A model generated the notes under the pieces. It ran no database searches, was not told the origin of the DNA, and worked only from the letters and a program-made list of their open reading frames with translations. Shown piece by piece: positions 9,006 through 18,292 of a stretch of DNA of 64,000 nt (positions within the stretch are counted from its first letter, which is position 1; each line of letters opens with the position of its first letter). Both the position numbers and the translations under genes were made by a program. This stretch comes from Vagococcus fessus (GTDB taxonomy: Bacteria; Bacillota; Bacilli; Lactobacillales; Vagococcaceae), in NCBI RefSeq assembly GCF_003987565.1, contig NZ_NGJY01000001.1, positions 806,001-870,000 of the forward strand, given 5' to 3'.

Positions 9006-9036
9006 ATCCTCTAAAGTCTATTTAGAGGATTTTTTG
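9006..9036 (+). terminator. Terminator of the small gene
   Basis: ATCCTCTAAA and TTTAGAGGAT form a 10-bp perfect stem with a 5-base loop, then a T run. Confidence 0.88.
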
Positions 9037-9133
9037 TTAGGTTTATTTCAAGTCTTTGCTTATTTCCCTCACTCTTAGTATAATAATAGTGTTTTGTCAG
9101 AACTGACACTAGTATAGAAATGGAGAGTATCAC

Positions 9134-10120
9134 ATGACTACTAATTTTTGGGCAGAATTACCTAAGCCTTTTTTTGTATTAGCACCAATGGAAGATGTAA
9201 CTGATGTTGTTTTTAGACACGTTGTCAAAGAAGCAGGCGCACCAGACGTCTTTTTTACAGAGTTTACTAACTCTGATAGTTACTGCCACCCTGATGGTAT
9301 TGAAAGTGTCCGTGGTCGTCTAGTCTTTACCGAAGACGAACAACCAATGGTCGCACACATCTGGGGAGATAAACCTGAATTTTTTGAAAAAATGAGTATC
9401 GATTTAGCTAAAATGGGCTTTAAAGGAATTGATATTAATATGGGGTGTCCTGTTCCTAATGTCGCTGGACGTGGGAAGGGAAGCGGACTAATCCAACGTC
9501 CTGAGGTTGCTGCTGAGTTAATCCAGGCAGCCAAAGCAGGCGGCCTACCTGTTAGCGTAAAAACACGTTTAGGATTTGATTCGCTAGATGAAATGGAACC
9601 TTGGTTAACACATATTTTAAAACAAGATATCGCTAACCTTTCCATTCACTTACGTACACGTAAAGAGATGAGTAAAGTGGACGCCCACTGGGATTTAATC
9701 CCCGACGTAATGGCACTTCGTGATAAACATGCACCACATACATTAATTACCATTAATGGTGATATTGCTGACCGCACCCAAGGTTTAGAACTTGCGGAAA
9801 AATATGGTGTAGACGGTATTATGATTGGCCGTGGGATTTTTAGAAATCCATACGCTTTCGAAAAAAATCCAACTCAACATAGCGCTAGAGAATTATTAGG
9901 TCTTCTTGAAATGCAACTTGATTTACAAGACCACTATTCCGAATTAATTCCGCGTAATATTGTAGGCTTACACCGATTCTTTAAGATTTACGTTAAAGGT
10001 TTCCCTGGAGCTAGTGATTTACGCGTCAAACTCATGACAACAAAATCAACTGATGAAGTCAGACAAATTTTAGCTGACTTCTATAAAGGCCCCACACCTC
10101 AAGACACATTAGAAAATTAA
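9134..10120 (+). CDS. tRNA-dihydrouridine synthase
   Basis: A 328-residue FMN-dependent enzyme that reduces uridine to dihydrouridine in tRNA D-loops. The N-terminal APMEDVTD (residues 17-24), the catalytic Cys105 in [30 protein letters not shown] and the FMN phosphate site [14 protein letters not shown] are all present, giving a complete TIM barrel plus a C-terminal helical domain. It looks more like the short DusC-type Firmicutes enzymes than DusB, but the target position is not deducible. It is a single gene; its stop abuts the next terminator. Confidence 0.9.
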   Translation: MTTNFWAELPKPFFVLAPMEDVTDVVFRHVVKEAGAPDVFFTEFTNSDSYCHPDGIESVRGRLVFTEDEQPMVAHIWGDKPEFFEKMSIDLAKMGFKGIDINMGCPVPNVAGRGKGSGLIQRPEVAAELIQAAKAGGLPVSVKTRLGFDSLDEMEPWLTHILKQDIANLSIHLRTRKEMSKVDAHWDLIPDVMALRDKHAPHTLITINGDIADRTQGLELAEKYGVDGIMIGRGIFRNPYAFEKNPTQHSARELLGLLEMQLDLQDHYSELIPRNIVGLHRFFKIYVKGFPGASDLRVKLMTTKSTDEVRQILADFYKGPTPQDTLEN

Positions 10121-10180
10121 AAAACTAGCTTCTGATTTTCCGATTAAAAATTATCGTGAAAAATCAGAAGCTAGTTTTTT
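10121..10180. terminator. Long bidirectional terminator between dus and cobT
   Basis: The arm AAAACTAGCTTCTGATTTT (19 bases) has a perfect complement about 20 bases on. The loop itself holds a small CGAT/ATCG stem. T runs exist in both directions, so it serves both converging genes. Confidence 0.92.
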
Positions 10181-10181
10181 C

Positions 10182-11285
10182 TCAATTATTATTTCGAATA
10201 TCAACATAATCTAATCTGTTTAATCCTACTTCTTCAAATTGAGACATATTTTCAATCAGAAAGCATGAGGTGCCTACTAATTGGAATAAAAACGGACATC
10301 CCGATCCTTCTCCTAGACGCATATTAAATTGAAAAAATGGTTCTAACCCAAGTCTTTTTGCCACTAATTGAAAGCCAGGCTCCATAGAGTTATGAGATGG
10401 TAGCACATAGTCACATATATCAGGAACTATCGTTTGAGCCACTAACAGTCCTGCAATAGATATTACCCCATCGATTACACAAGGTACTTGGTGCTTTGCA
10501 CATGCAATAAATGTTCCTGCTATTGCTAATATGTCATATCCACCTACTTTTGCCGCAACATCTAACCCATCTTTAAAAGGGCTATTTTTATTCAGCCCTT
10601 CTTTAATAACCATTATTTTTCTATTGAATCCTTCATTATCTAGTCCTGCCCCAAAACCTACAACTCTTTCAACTTGTTCTTGTAATAAAACTGAAATTAC
10701 TGCTGCAGAGGTAGTTGTATTTCCAACTCCCATCTCACCCGTTCCAATAAGGTTCCATCCCTCACTAATTTTCTCTTCTGTCTTTTGTATTCCTATAACT
10801 AGTGCATGTCCCGCTTGTTCTCTTGTCATTGCTGGCATCTCTAAAAAATTATTAGTCCCATAACTCACTTTAGTAGTGACAGATTCTTCCAAATCAGTCA
10901 AACATCCAACATCCACAATTTCTAATTGATTCTCAATCTTCTCAGACAACAAATTAATCGCCGCTTTTCCTTCTAACATATTACGACCTACTTGATAAGT
11001 TGTAGATGTCGGATTATTGCTAACACCAGCTTCGCAAATCCCATTATCAGATACATACACAAGAATACCAGGTTTATCCACTTTAACTTTTCCTTTGGTA
11101 ATACTATATATTTTTTTATATAGTGTTTCCATATGACCAAAAGCCCCCGGTGGAACTGCCATTTCACTACATTTTTCATTAATCTTAATTTGGAAGTTTT
11201 CTTCACATTTTTTTATTGAGTCTGTATACTCTTCTATATAACTATCAAACTGTAAGTCTTTTTCTTTTATGAACTTAAATATCAT
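10182..11285 (-). CDS. cobT: Nicotinate-nucleotide--dimethylbenzimidazole phosphoribosyltransferase (CobT)
   Basis: A 367-residue cytoplasmic enzyme of the CobT family, which moves phosphoribose from nicotinate mononucleotide to a benzimidazole-type base to form alpha-ribazole phosphate, the lower-ligand precursor of cobamides. Visible motifs are VSDNGICEAGVS, GEMGVGNTTTSAA, LPSHNSMEPG and RLGEGSGCPF; the Glu of RLGEG is the family catalytic base. The start is ATG 11285, with GGAGG 8 bases away; the TTG just before it is rejected. No other cobamide gene is in the window, and a terminator separates it from the sulfonate ABC genes, so it is an orphan here. It may serve cobamide salvage or remodelling (inference). 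Confidence 0.9.
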   Translation of the reverse strand: MIFKFIKEKDLQFDSYIEEYTDSIKKCEENFQIKINEKCSEMAVPPGAFGHMETLYKKIYSITKGKVKVDKPGILVYVSDNGICEAGVSNNPTSTTYQVGRNMLEGKAAINLLSEKIENQLEIVDVGCLTDLEESVTTKVSYGTNNFLEMPAMTREQAGHALVIGIQKTEEKISEGWNLIGTGEMGVGNTTTSAAVISVLLQEQVERVVGFGAGLDNEGFNRKIMVIKEGLNKNSPFKDGLDVAAKVGGYDILAIAGTFIACAKHQVPCVIDGVISIAGLLVAQTIVPDICDYVLPSHNSMEPGFQLVAKRLGLEPFFQFNMRLGEGSGCPFLFQLVGTSCFLIENMSQFEEVGLNRLDYVDIRNNN

Positions 11286-11375
11286 CAAAACTTCCTCCTC
11301 TTTTCTTGTACTTTCAATCTAAAGTTTACACCTTTTTATTACACATTCATAGAAAGCGCTTAATTTTAACAAATA

Positions 11376-11406
11376 AAAAAAAACATCAGCTTAAGGCTGA
11401 TGTTTT
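11376..11406 (-). terminator. Terminator of the sulfonate ABC operon
   Basis: AAAACATCAGC and GCTGATGTTTT flank a 5-base loop, with a long T run on the minus strand. It overlaps the ATPase stop and separates it from cobT. Confidence 0.9.
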
Positions 11407-12184
11407 ATTCAGAAATCATTTTTAATATTTCTGATTTATCATGGATGTAGGCTTTATCATTTTCAAACTCATAATTAGAATCCATCATAATTTTATTAGA
11501 ATACTCTACATCGATAACTTTTTCAATCTTACCTGGATTTTTACTCATAATCGCCACTTTTGTACCTAAAGCCAAAGCTTCATCTATATCGTGGGTTATC
11601 AGTAAAATTGTTTGATTATTTTTTTGCCACATCTCACGTAAAAAATCTTGCATTTTTACACGTGTAATCGCATCTAACGCACTAAAAGGTTCGTCCATTA
11701 AGATGATTTCTGGCTGGTTAGCTAAAGCCCTTGCTAAAGACACACGTTGCTTCATCCCTCCTGATAACTCATATGGATGATGGTTAGCGAACTCGGTTAG
11801 CCCTACTTCATCTAAGTAATATGTACTTAATTTAGCACACTCTTCTTTTGAAACTTTTCTAACTTTAGGACCATATTCAATATTTTTTCTAACTGTTAAC
11901 CAAGGATAAAGTGTTGGCGACTGAAATACGACGCCTCGTCTCCAATCTGCTTGGGTAATTTCTTCTTCTTTCATGAAAGCTTTACCCTGACTAGGTTGAA
12001 TATAACCTGCTATAATTTTTAACAACGTACTTTTTCCGCATCCAGATGGTCCAACTAAACAAACAAATTCTCCTTGATCAATTTCTAAACTAATGTTTTC
12101 AATCGCTGGCACTTTCGTTTGCTTACCATCATAAAAAACGCTCACGTTATCAACTGATATAATCGCTTCTTTTGTGTTTGACAT
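11405..12184 (-). CDS. Taurine/alkanesulfonate-type ABC transporter ATP-binding protein
   Basis: A 259-residue ATPase of the nitrate/taurine/sulfonate (TauB/SsuB) group. Walker A is GPSGCGKST near residues 42-50, the Q-loop FQSPTLYPWLTV, the signature LSGGM, Walker B IILMDEPFSALD and the H-loop LITHDIDEA. FQSPTLYPWLTV and LSGGMKQRVSLARAL are typical of this subfamily. It is the last gene of a permease-binding protein-ATPase operon on the minus strand, preceded by GAGGTGACATAAGAA. Substrate specificity rests on the binding protein beside it. Confidence 0.88.
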   Translation of the reverse strand: MSNTKEAIISVDNVSVFYDGKQTKVPAIENISLEIDQGEFVCLVGPSGCGKSTLLKIIAGYIQPSQGKAFMKEEEITQADWRRGVVFQSPTLYPWLTVRKNIEYGPKVRKVSKEECAKLSTYYLDEVGLTEFANHHPYELSGGMKQRVSLARALANQPEIILMDEPFSALDAITRVKMQDFLREMWQKNNQTILLITHDIDEALALGTKVAIMSKNPGKIEKVIDVEYSNKIMMDSNYEFENDKAYIHDKSEILKMISE

Positions 12185-12199
12185 TTCTTATGTCACCTC

Positions 12200-13240
12200 T
12201 TATTTCTCTAGAGATTTTTCAACGAATGACGACTCTATAAAGTCATTAATTTCTTCCATCTTAGGAACTTCTGAAATAGACCCTTGCTCTTTTAAGAATT
12301 TTGCAGTATCCATAAAGACTTGGTGGAAGTTCCCTGGCTTATCACTCGTTCCTAGGAAGTCTGCTGAAATTTGTTTATCACTTGGCAACCATGTAGTAGC
12401 TTTCATTTGTTTTAACGCTTCTTCAGGCGTGATTTCTAATGGTTTCGCTGCCGCTACTGCTGCTTTTTCTGGTGATTTTTCATAAAACGATACAGCTTTA
12501 TTTAATACTTTAATATAATCGCTAACTAAATCTGGGTACTTTTTAGCGAAATCTTCACGAACTAAATCAATATTAGCTGTTAAATATCCTTGATCGGCTA
12601 ATTCTTTGCTATCTGTTAAAACTTTTCCTGTTTCTTTAATCGCACTTAATGTTGGCTCCCACGTATAAGCCCCGTCAATATCGCCACGTTCCCAAGCTGC
12701 TACGATTTCACTTGTTTGCATATCAAGCAATTTAACATCATCTTTGATACCTGCCTCAGTCAAAGCATTTAACAAACTATAGTGAGAAGTTGAACTGAAT
12801 GGCGTCGCAATTTTCTTGCCTTTTAAATCTTTAACATCTTTTGCTGCAGAATCTTTCGGTACAACCAAGGCTTCATTTGAACCTAAAATTTCGTGTAGCC
12901 AAATTAATTTAACTGGAATATCTGTTGACAATGCAACAACTGCATTTGTGTATCCCATCTCTGCAAAATCAATACTCCCTGAAGCAAAGGCTTGATTCGC
13001 CGCTACTCCTGAATCAAAAAACATAAAGTTTGTTTTAATACCTTTATCTTCAAAGTATTCTTTAAAATAATTTTCTGAAATAGCAACTTGTTTGTCATTC
13101 GGTACACGGATAATACCAATATTAACTTCTTTAGGTAACGCGTCCTTACCTGCTTCTTCTTTACTGCCACAACTTGCAAGAAGTCCTACAGTTGCTAACA
13201 AACCTAGTGACATTACTACTCTTTTAAACATTTTCTTCAT
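12200..13240 (-). CDS. Taurine/sulfonate ABC transporter substrate-binding lipoprotein
   Basis: A 346-residue secreted lipoprotein. It has a signal peptide with lipobox LLASC (Cys about residue 24), a Ser/Lys/Glu-rich linker, then a type II periplasmic-binding fold. NIGIIRVPNDKQVAI, FFDSGVAANQAFASGSIDFAEMG, GKKIATPFSSTSHY and AWERGDIDGAYTWEP match the TauA/SsuA family. It is translationally coupled: its start sits directly at the end of the permease gene. The best guess is taurine or another sulfonate. No desulfonating enzyme (TauD, SsuD, Xsc) is seen in the window, so the ligand could be another organosulfur compound. Confidence 0.88.
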   Translation of the reverse strand: MKKMFKRVVMSLGLLATVGLLASCGSKEEAGKDALPKEVNIGIIRVPNDKQVAISENYFKEYFEDKGIKTNFMFFDSGVAANQAFASGSIDFAEMGYTNAVVALSTDIPVKLIWLHEILGSNEALVVPKDSAAKDVKDLKGKKIATPFSSTSHYSLLNALTEAGIKDDVKLLDMQTSEIVAAWERGDIDGAYTWEPTLSAIKETGKVLTDSKELADQGYLTANIDLVREDFAKKYPDLVSDYIKVLNKAVSFYEKSPEKAAVAAAKPLEITPEEALKQMKATTWLPSDKQISADFLGTSDKPGNFHQVFMDTAKFLKEQGSISEVPKMEEINDFIESSFVEKSLEK

Positions 13241-14020
13241 CTATTCTTTCCCCTTCCAGAACACGACTTTTTCTTCCAATTTACGAACACCGATATCTAA
13301 TAACACACCAGTAATTCCTAATAATATAATCCCAACGAACATTACGTCACTCTTTAAATAACGAGAAGCATCAATAACCATCCACCCTACACCTGATGTG
13401 GCAGCGACCATTTCCGCTGAAACAAGTGTTGTGTAAGCGACACCAATCGCTGTTCTTAAACCTGTAAAAATCTCAGGTAAACAAGCGGGTAATACTATCG
13501 TTTTGAAGACTTCTTTTTTAGAAGCTCCGAGCGATTGAGCACTTAGTATCAAATCTGGATTAATATTGGAAACCGCAGATACACACGCTAAATAAATAGG
13601 GGCGAAGGCTGCTAAGAATAACAGCATCACTTTTGAAGACTCATCTATCCCTAACCATAAAATAAGTAACGTATAATACGCTAACGGTGGTAACGGACGG
13701 TAAAACTGAACAATCGAATCTACAATAGCACGAAATGGTTTAAAGAACCCACTCATTAAACCTAATGGTATCGCAGTAATAAGTGCTAAAAATGAAGATA
13801 AAGCTAGTCTGTACAAACTAATTCCTAAATGAGACCAAAAGGAAACACCATTATAGCCTTCTTTAACAATTTTAAAAAATGTTTTAACAACTTGAACTGG
13901 TGAGGGTACCAAGCGAGAAGCTACCAATCCACTTTCTGTCGCAATAAACCAGATACCCAAAATAACAAACCATGTTATCCATGTATATGACTTATAAGAT
14001 TTTTGTTTTTGTTCTTTCAT
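13241..14020 (-). CDS. Taurine/sulfonate-type ABC transporter permease
   Basis: A 259-residue inner-membrane permease of the TauC/SsuC family with about six hydrophobic segments. SPVQVVKTFF near residue 41, PLPPLAYYTLLILWLGI and the EAA-type loop SAQSLGASKKEVFKTIVLPA are family features. ATG 14020 is preferred over GTG 14026, but the ribosome site (GGGTG) is weak for both. It is the first gene of the three-gene importer operon. An imperfect hairpin separates it from the reductase gene upstream, so it may have its own promoter or depend on read-through. Confidence 0.87.
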   Translation of the reverse strand: MKEQKQKSYKSYTWITWFVILGIWFIATESGLVASRLVPSPVQVVKTFFKIVKEGYNGVSFWSHLGISLYRLALSSFLALITAIPLGLMSGFFKPFRAIVDSIVQFYRPLPPLAYYTLLILWLGIDESSKVMLLFLAAFAPIYLACVSAVSNINPDLILSAQSLGASKKEVFKTIVLPACLPEIFTGLRTAIGVAYTTLVSAEMVAATSGVGWMVIDASRYLKSDVMFVGIILLGITGVLLDIGVRKLEEKVVFWKGKE

Positions 14021-14054
14021 AGTCACCCAACTTTTCTATTGATTTAAGACAAGA

Positions 14055-14084
14055 AAAGAGGTCAGGATTGACCCCAACCTCTTT
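14055..14084 (-). terminator. Weak hairpin between the reductase gene and the ABC operon
   Basis: AAAGAGGT and ACCTCTTT pair, with an alternative inner GGTCA/TGACC stem. The minus-strand T tract is interrupted (TTTTCTT). It could be a partial terminator that allows read-through into the importer genes. Confidence 0.5.
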
Positions 14085-14120
14085 CATGTCAATTTCTTCT
14101 ATCATACAAGAAATTTTATT

Positions 14121-15824
14121 TTATAACAAATCGAAACGATAGTCTGTCATAATTGGTTTACGGCCTTTAACTACATCGTTATAGTATTCGTACATGCTTA
14201 TTCCTAAGAATGATCCCATTAAGTTATGAACATTATCAAAGCCTAACATACCTAGAGCTTTAACCATGTTGTAGCTACGTTGACTTGATAAACAGTGAAC
14301 GTAAACTGGACGATCTTTTGGAATTTCTGATAAACGGTCACGGAATTGGCTGAATGGAATATTTACTGCATTATTTAAATGACCAGCAGCATATTCGCCT
14401 TCTTCACGAGCATCAATGATAAATGCATCGCTTTCTACTAATTCTCTAACTTTAGTTACAGGTACTTGTTTGAAATCTCCATTTAAGACGTTTAAGCCAA
14501 CTAAAGCAGCCATATTTACAACATCTTTAGCTGTTCCGAACATTGGAGAATATGATAATTCTAATTCTTTAAGGTCTTCTAAATTACCATTCATTGTAAT
14601 CATAGTTGCAATAACGTCGATACGTTTGTCTACGTTACCTTTACCCATTGCTTGAGCTCCTAAAATTTGACCTGATGGATCAGCAAAGATTAGTTTGAAG
14701 AATAATGGATTAGCATCTGGCATCAAACCAACACGATCTTTTGGAATAACATAAGCTGTTTGATAAGCAATTCCTTCACGTTGGCAATCTTTTTCATTCA
14801 AACCAGTTGAAGCTGCGTTCATTTCAAAACATTGGATAACTGATGATCCAATAACACCTGTATTGCGGTATGTTCTACCATACATGTGGTCAGCTGCCGC
14901 ACGTGCTTGACGTTGTGCTGGACCAGCTAATGTTAAACGAGTTGGTTTTTGAGTTTGTTTATGTGTTACTTCAATTGCATCTCCTACAGCATAGACATTA
15001 GGAGCTGATGTTAAGTAGTGGTGGTTTACTTTAATTCCACCAGTTACACCAATTTCAAGACCAGCTTCACGAGCTAATTTAGTTTCAGGTGTTACACCAA
15101 TTGCCATAATTACAGCGCCCGCTTTAACTTCTTTACCTGATGATAAAATAACTTTATCTTCTGTAATTTCTGATACAGCATCTTCTAAAATTAAGTTGAT
15201 ATCGTTATCAATCATTTCTTTATGTAAAATTTGAGCCATATCATAATCGAAAGGTGCCATTACTTGATTAGCCGCTTCAATTAACGCTACATTTTTCTTA
15301 GCTAAGTGTAAGTTTTCTGCAACTTCTACCCCAATAAATCCGCCACCGACAACAACGATATCTTCTACGTTGTTTGTGTCGATATAACGTTTAATGCTAT
15401 CAATATCTGGAACATTACGAACTGAGAAGACATGCTCTTTATCAATTCCTTTAATGCTTCCTGGTAAGATTGGGTTAGCTCCTGGAGATAATACAAGTTC
15501 ATCATATTTTTCAGTCGTTTCTTCACCCGTCGTTAAATCTTTTACTACGATTGATTTTTCATCTGGTTGAATTGACATTACTTCGCTGTTTACACGTGCG
15601 ATAATATTGTATTGTTTACGGAAAACCTCTGGTGACATTAAGACTAAGTTTTCAGCTTCTTCAACAATCCCACTTAAATGGAAAGGTAAAGCACAGTTAG
15701 AAAATGAAACGAAAGGTCCTTTTTCAAACATAATAATTTCTGCTGACTCATCCAATCTACGTGCTCTTGCTGCTGCTGAAGCTCCACCTGCGACACCGCC
15801 GACGATTAAAATACGTTTACTCAT
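14121..15824 (-). CDS. CoA-disulfide/polysulfide reductase fused to rhodanese (CoADR-RHD)
   Basis: A 567-residue cytoplasmic flavoenzyme. Residues 1 to about 450 form the pyridine-nucleotide disulfide reductase part: the FAD loop VGGVAGGASAA at 8-18, redox-active Cys44 in SFSNCALPF, the NAD(P)H loop VVVGGGFIGVEVAE and the second FAD motif NVYAVGDAIEV. About residues 470-550 are a rhodanese domain with active-site Cys in VHCLSSQRS. Family members reduce CoA-disulfide, CoA-persulfide or polysulfide and handle sulfane sulfur. It lies between a YedE-type transporter and a sulfonate importer, which fits sulfur-compound assimilation. AGGAGGAATTATAA precedes the ATG. Confidence 0.92.
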   Translation of the reverse strand: MSKRILIVGGVAGGASAAARARRLDESAEIIMFEKGPFVSFSNCALPFHLSGIVEEAENLVLMSPEVFRKQYNIIARVNSEVMSIQPDEKSIVVKDLTTGEETTEKYDELVLSPGANPILPGSIKGIDKEHVFSVRNVPDIDSIKRYIDTNNVEDIVVVGGGFIGVEVAENLHLAKKNVALIEAANQVMAPFDYDMAQILHKEMIDNDINLILEDAVSEITEDKVILSSGKEVKAGAVIMAIGVTPETKLAREAGLEIGVTGGIKVNHHYLTSAPNVYAVGDAIEVTHKQTQKPTRLTLAGPAQRQARAAADHMYGRTYRNTGVIGSSVIQCFEMNAASTGLNEKDCQREGIAYQTAYVIPKDRVGLMPDANPLFFKLIFADPSGQILGAQAMGKGNVDKRIDVIATMITMNGNLEDLKELELSYSPMFGTAKDVVNMAALVGLNVLNGDFKQVPVTKVRELVESDAFIIDAREEGEYAAGHLNNAVNIPFSQFRDRLSEIPKDRPVYVHCLSSQRSYNMVKALGMLGFDNVHNLMGSFLGISMYEYYNDVVKGRKPIMTDYRFDLL

Positions 15825-15892
15825 TTATAATTCCTCCTAAAATTTAGTTAATCTATATAGTTATTACAATGACTACCTTATGTTATTATTAC

Positions 15893-17182
15893 TTATTTTT
15901 TTCGTGAGCCCGGGATCATTGACATCTTCCCTGCAAACACTTTTAAGCTTACCATACCACCAATACACATCGCAATTAAGAAGATCCAGCCTGAAATTGA
16001 GAATGTACTCATTGAAGAATAAAGAGCACCTGCGTTACATCCTTTAGCAAAACGAGCCCCAAATCCCATCATCAAGCCACCAACTGCGTAGTACATAGCA
16101 TCTTTTGCTGTCATTTTAAATTTGAATGAAAAACGACCAGCTAATAGAAAAGCAACTAAAGCTCCCGCCACAATTCCTAGGTTTCTGATAGTTCCTCCAT
16201 CCATTAACATCCCACCATCGACACCAGCAACAATTTTTTCAAGTCCCGGCGAGGTAAAGTTAAGACCTAAAGGTTGTAATAAGAAAACAGCTAGTTTGGA
16301 AAAGGCACTTGTTACACCCCAAGGTTTTCCTGTTGTTAGTAGAATAAAACTACAAATCGCTGCAATCCAAACAGCTGCCATTTTGAAACTTAAACGTTCA
16401 ACAAAGAATTTATGATACGTCGTGTAACTCCAAAACCCATCTTTTTCTGTTGCTTCCATAGGCTTCTCAAAGTCTTCCCAATCACCAAGTGGATCTGCGT
16501 ACGTTCCTTCTAATTTTCGTTTTTTCTCATAATTTACTGTTATCGCATAGAGAACAAATACTCCTATCATTGATACAGCGAACGCTCCAATATAACCGAA
16601 GTAATCTGGTAAATACGCTTGAACACCAATTTTACCAAGAGCTGATTGATCCACACTGTAACGAGCCAGTTCACCTGGTATAGATCCTAAGATAAAGAAG
16701 ATAAACGCTAATAATGCTCTACCTTCTCCTTCACCCATATCTGTTAATGTCCCAGATGCACAGCCTCCAGCAAAAATCATTCCCATACCGAAGATGATAC
16801 CACCAAGAACTGTTGCAATATTAGTAAAATGAACATTTTGAGTACCTGGAATAATAGCTTGACCTTCTACTGCACTAAATGCTGCAACTGCTCCATTTTG
16901 AGCTGCAAACCACTGAACACCTAAGAATACAATCATTGTTAGTGTCAACATAATTAGAAGTGCTTTCGTTAAACTTCCTTCACCTCTAACATAAATCCGT
17001 TTAATCCCACCAGCAAAACCAAAGCGGGCTTTTGTTAAAATGACACCTAACGCAACACCTGATAAAAGTTGAATTGGTAAAACTGCTTTTAAAGAGTTTA
17101 AATAAAAACCAAATCCTACTAATAAGGCAATAACAATCAGAGCTCCAACTAATTGTTGCTTATTAATTTTTTTCCCTTCCAT
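15893..17182 (-). CDS. YeeE/YedE-family sulfur transporter, copy 1
   Basis: A 429-residue polytopic membrane protein of the YeeE/YedE (thiosulfate/sulfur uptake) family, with about ten hydrophobic segments in two halves. Each half carries a family cysteine motif: GGCASGTL in the first and KGCNAGALYSS in the second. The start is the ATG at 17182 behind AAAGGAGAGAG; a longer frame beginning at 17212 would put that ribosome site inside the gene. The reductase-rhodanese gene follows 68 bases on, probably co-transcribed. The substrate is likely thiosulfate or another reduced sulfur species (family inference). Confidence 0.87.
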   Translation of the reverse strand: MEGKKINKQQLVGALIVIALLVGFGFYLNSLKAVLPIQLLSGVALGVILTKARFGFAGGIKRIYVRGEGSLTKALLIMLTLTMIVFLGVQWFAAQNGAVAAFSAVEGQAIIPGTQNVHFTNIATVLGGIIFGMGMIFAGGCASGTLTDMGEGEGRALLAFIFFILGSIPGELARYSVDQSALGKIGVQAYLPDYFGYIGAFAVSMIGVFVLYAITVNYEKKRKLEGTYADPLGDWEDFEKPMEATEKDGFWSYTTYHKFFVERLSFKMAAVWIAAICSFILLTTGKPWGVTSAFSKLAVFLLQPLGLNFTSPGLEKIVAGVDGGMLMDGGTIRNLGIVAGALVAFLLAGRFSFKFKMTAKDAMYYAVGGLMMGFGARFAKGCNAGALYSSMSTFSISGWIFLIAMCIGGMVSLKVFAGKMSMIPGSRKK

Positions 17183-17226
17183 AACATCTCTCTCCTTTGT
17201 GATTTTTTTCACTTTCTATACTTATT

Positions 17227-17298
17227 ATTATAGTGCTCATTTAGTTGTTTTTGAAATACCAACTTGTTATACTGGTATAACTAAAAGTTATAAGCAAG
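17227..17298. promoter_or_regulatory. Divergent promoter region with LysR-type dyad
   Basis: A minus-strand -10 TATAAT at 17227-17232 belongs to the transporter. A perfect dyad TATAACT-AAA-AGTTATA at 17276-17292 is nested in a wider inverted repeat (ACTTGTTATA from 17262; TATAAGCAAGT to 17298). The dyad centre is about 64 bases before the expected transporter start point, the classical position of a LysR-type recognition site. A plus-strand TATAAT at 17318-17323 probably serves the lysR gene. Confidence 0.65.
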
Positions 17299-17356
17299 TT
17301 TGTACATAATTTTCATTTATAATAATTCGTTACTTAAACAAAGGAGAGATTTCTAA

Positions 17357-18271
17357 ATGCTTGATTACCGTTATGATACATTTATTATTCTATCTGAAAC
17401 ACTTAATTATACTAAAGCAGCTCAACAGCTAAACTTAAGCCAACCAGCTGTAACCAAACATATTCAATATTTAGAAAATCATTTGGATGTCAAATTAGTA
17501 AATTATAAAAAAAATCAATTAACTTTAACTACCGAAGGAGAGTATTTAAAAGAACAGATCCTTGGTCTCGATTATGAAATTAAACACATTAAATCCACAC
17601 TTAAACAATCGTATGACTCCCATCCGCTCGTTATTGGAGCCAGCCTAACTATTGGTGAATTTTATATTTGGGATATCGTTCGGAAATTCTCAGAAGAGGA
17701 AGGGATTAAAGTCAAATTGTTAATCGATAATACTACTCATTTATTAGAACAGCTTGATAATGGTGATATTGATATCGCCCTTGTATCTGGTCCATTTAAC
17801 AAAGAAGATTATACTTCCGATATTTTTATTCACGAGCCTATTGTCTGTATCTGCCCAACCGAACATCATTTAGCAGGTTCAAAAGTTCCTCTTAGTGCAC
17901 TCACTTCTGAAACAATAATATTACGTGAGACAGGGTCCGGTATATATGGTAGTTGGAGTCATGCTATAAAAAAACACGGATTAACTCCTAAGGATTTTTC
18001 AAAGCAAACAACAGTTGGTCATATTAATTTAATAAAAACATTAGTCGAAAATAATGAAGGGATCAGTTTTCTCTATCACATGTCAGTACAAGAAGATTTA
18101 GAACGCGGGAAGCTTGGTCAAATTGCTATAACTAATGGCAATACAGTAGGTTTTCCTTTCTCATTAGTCTTAAAAAACAATCAAATTGCATCAAAACCTA
18201 TCAAAAAATTCAGAGACCTTTTACTGGTTGAAGGTAAAAACCATGATAAAAATAACCATGCTAAATTTTAG
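17357..18271 (+). CDS. LysR-family transcriptional regulator
   Basis: A 304-residue LysR-type regulator. The N-terminal helix-turn-helix is LNYTKAAQQLNLSQPAVTKH (about residues 16-35). A two-lobed sensor domain with DNGDIDIALVSGPF near residue 133 follows. It is divergent from the first YedE-type transporter and convergent with the second, resembling CysL/CysR-type regulators of sulfur metabolism. Its likely targets are the transporter-reductase-importer genes, and perhaps itself. The inducer is unknown. AAAGGAGAG precedes ATG 17357. The stop lies inside the downstream terminator. Confidence 0.88.
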   Translation: MLDYRYDTFIILSETLNYTKAAQQLNLSQPAVTKHIQYLENHLDVKLVNYKKNQLTLTTEGEYLKEQILGLDYEIKHIKSTLKQSYDSHPLVIGASLTIGEFYIWDIVRKFSEEEGIKVKLLIDNTTHLLEQLDNGDIDIALVSGPFNKEDYTSDIFIHEPIVCICPTEHHLAGSKVPLSALTSETIILRETGSGIYGSWSHAIKKHGLTPKDFSKQTTVGHINLIKTLVENNEGISFLYHMSVQEDLERGKLGQIAITNGNTVGFPFSLVLKNNQIASKPIKKFRDLLLVEGKNHDKNNHAKF

Positions 18272-18287
18272 CATGGTTATTTTTGTT
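18248..18287. terminator. Bidirectional terminator
   Basis: AAAAATAACCATGCTAAA pairs with TTTAGCATGGTTATTTTT. It overlaps the lysR stop and serves both converging genes. Confidence 0.9.
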
Positions 18288-18292
18288 ATAGA

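Noticed and set aside
9280-9645. Long open frame on the minus strand inside the dus gene
   Set aside because: It is fully antisense to a conserved enzyme and has no family resemblance or ribosome site.
11350-11365. AGAAAGCGCTTAAT upstream of cobT as a CcpA site
   Set aside because: It has three mismatches to the cre consensus, too many to claim.
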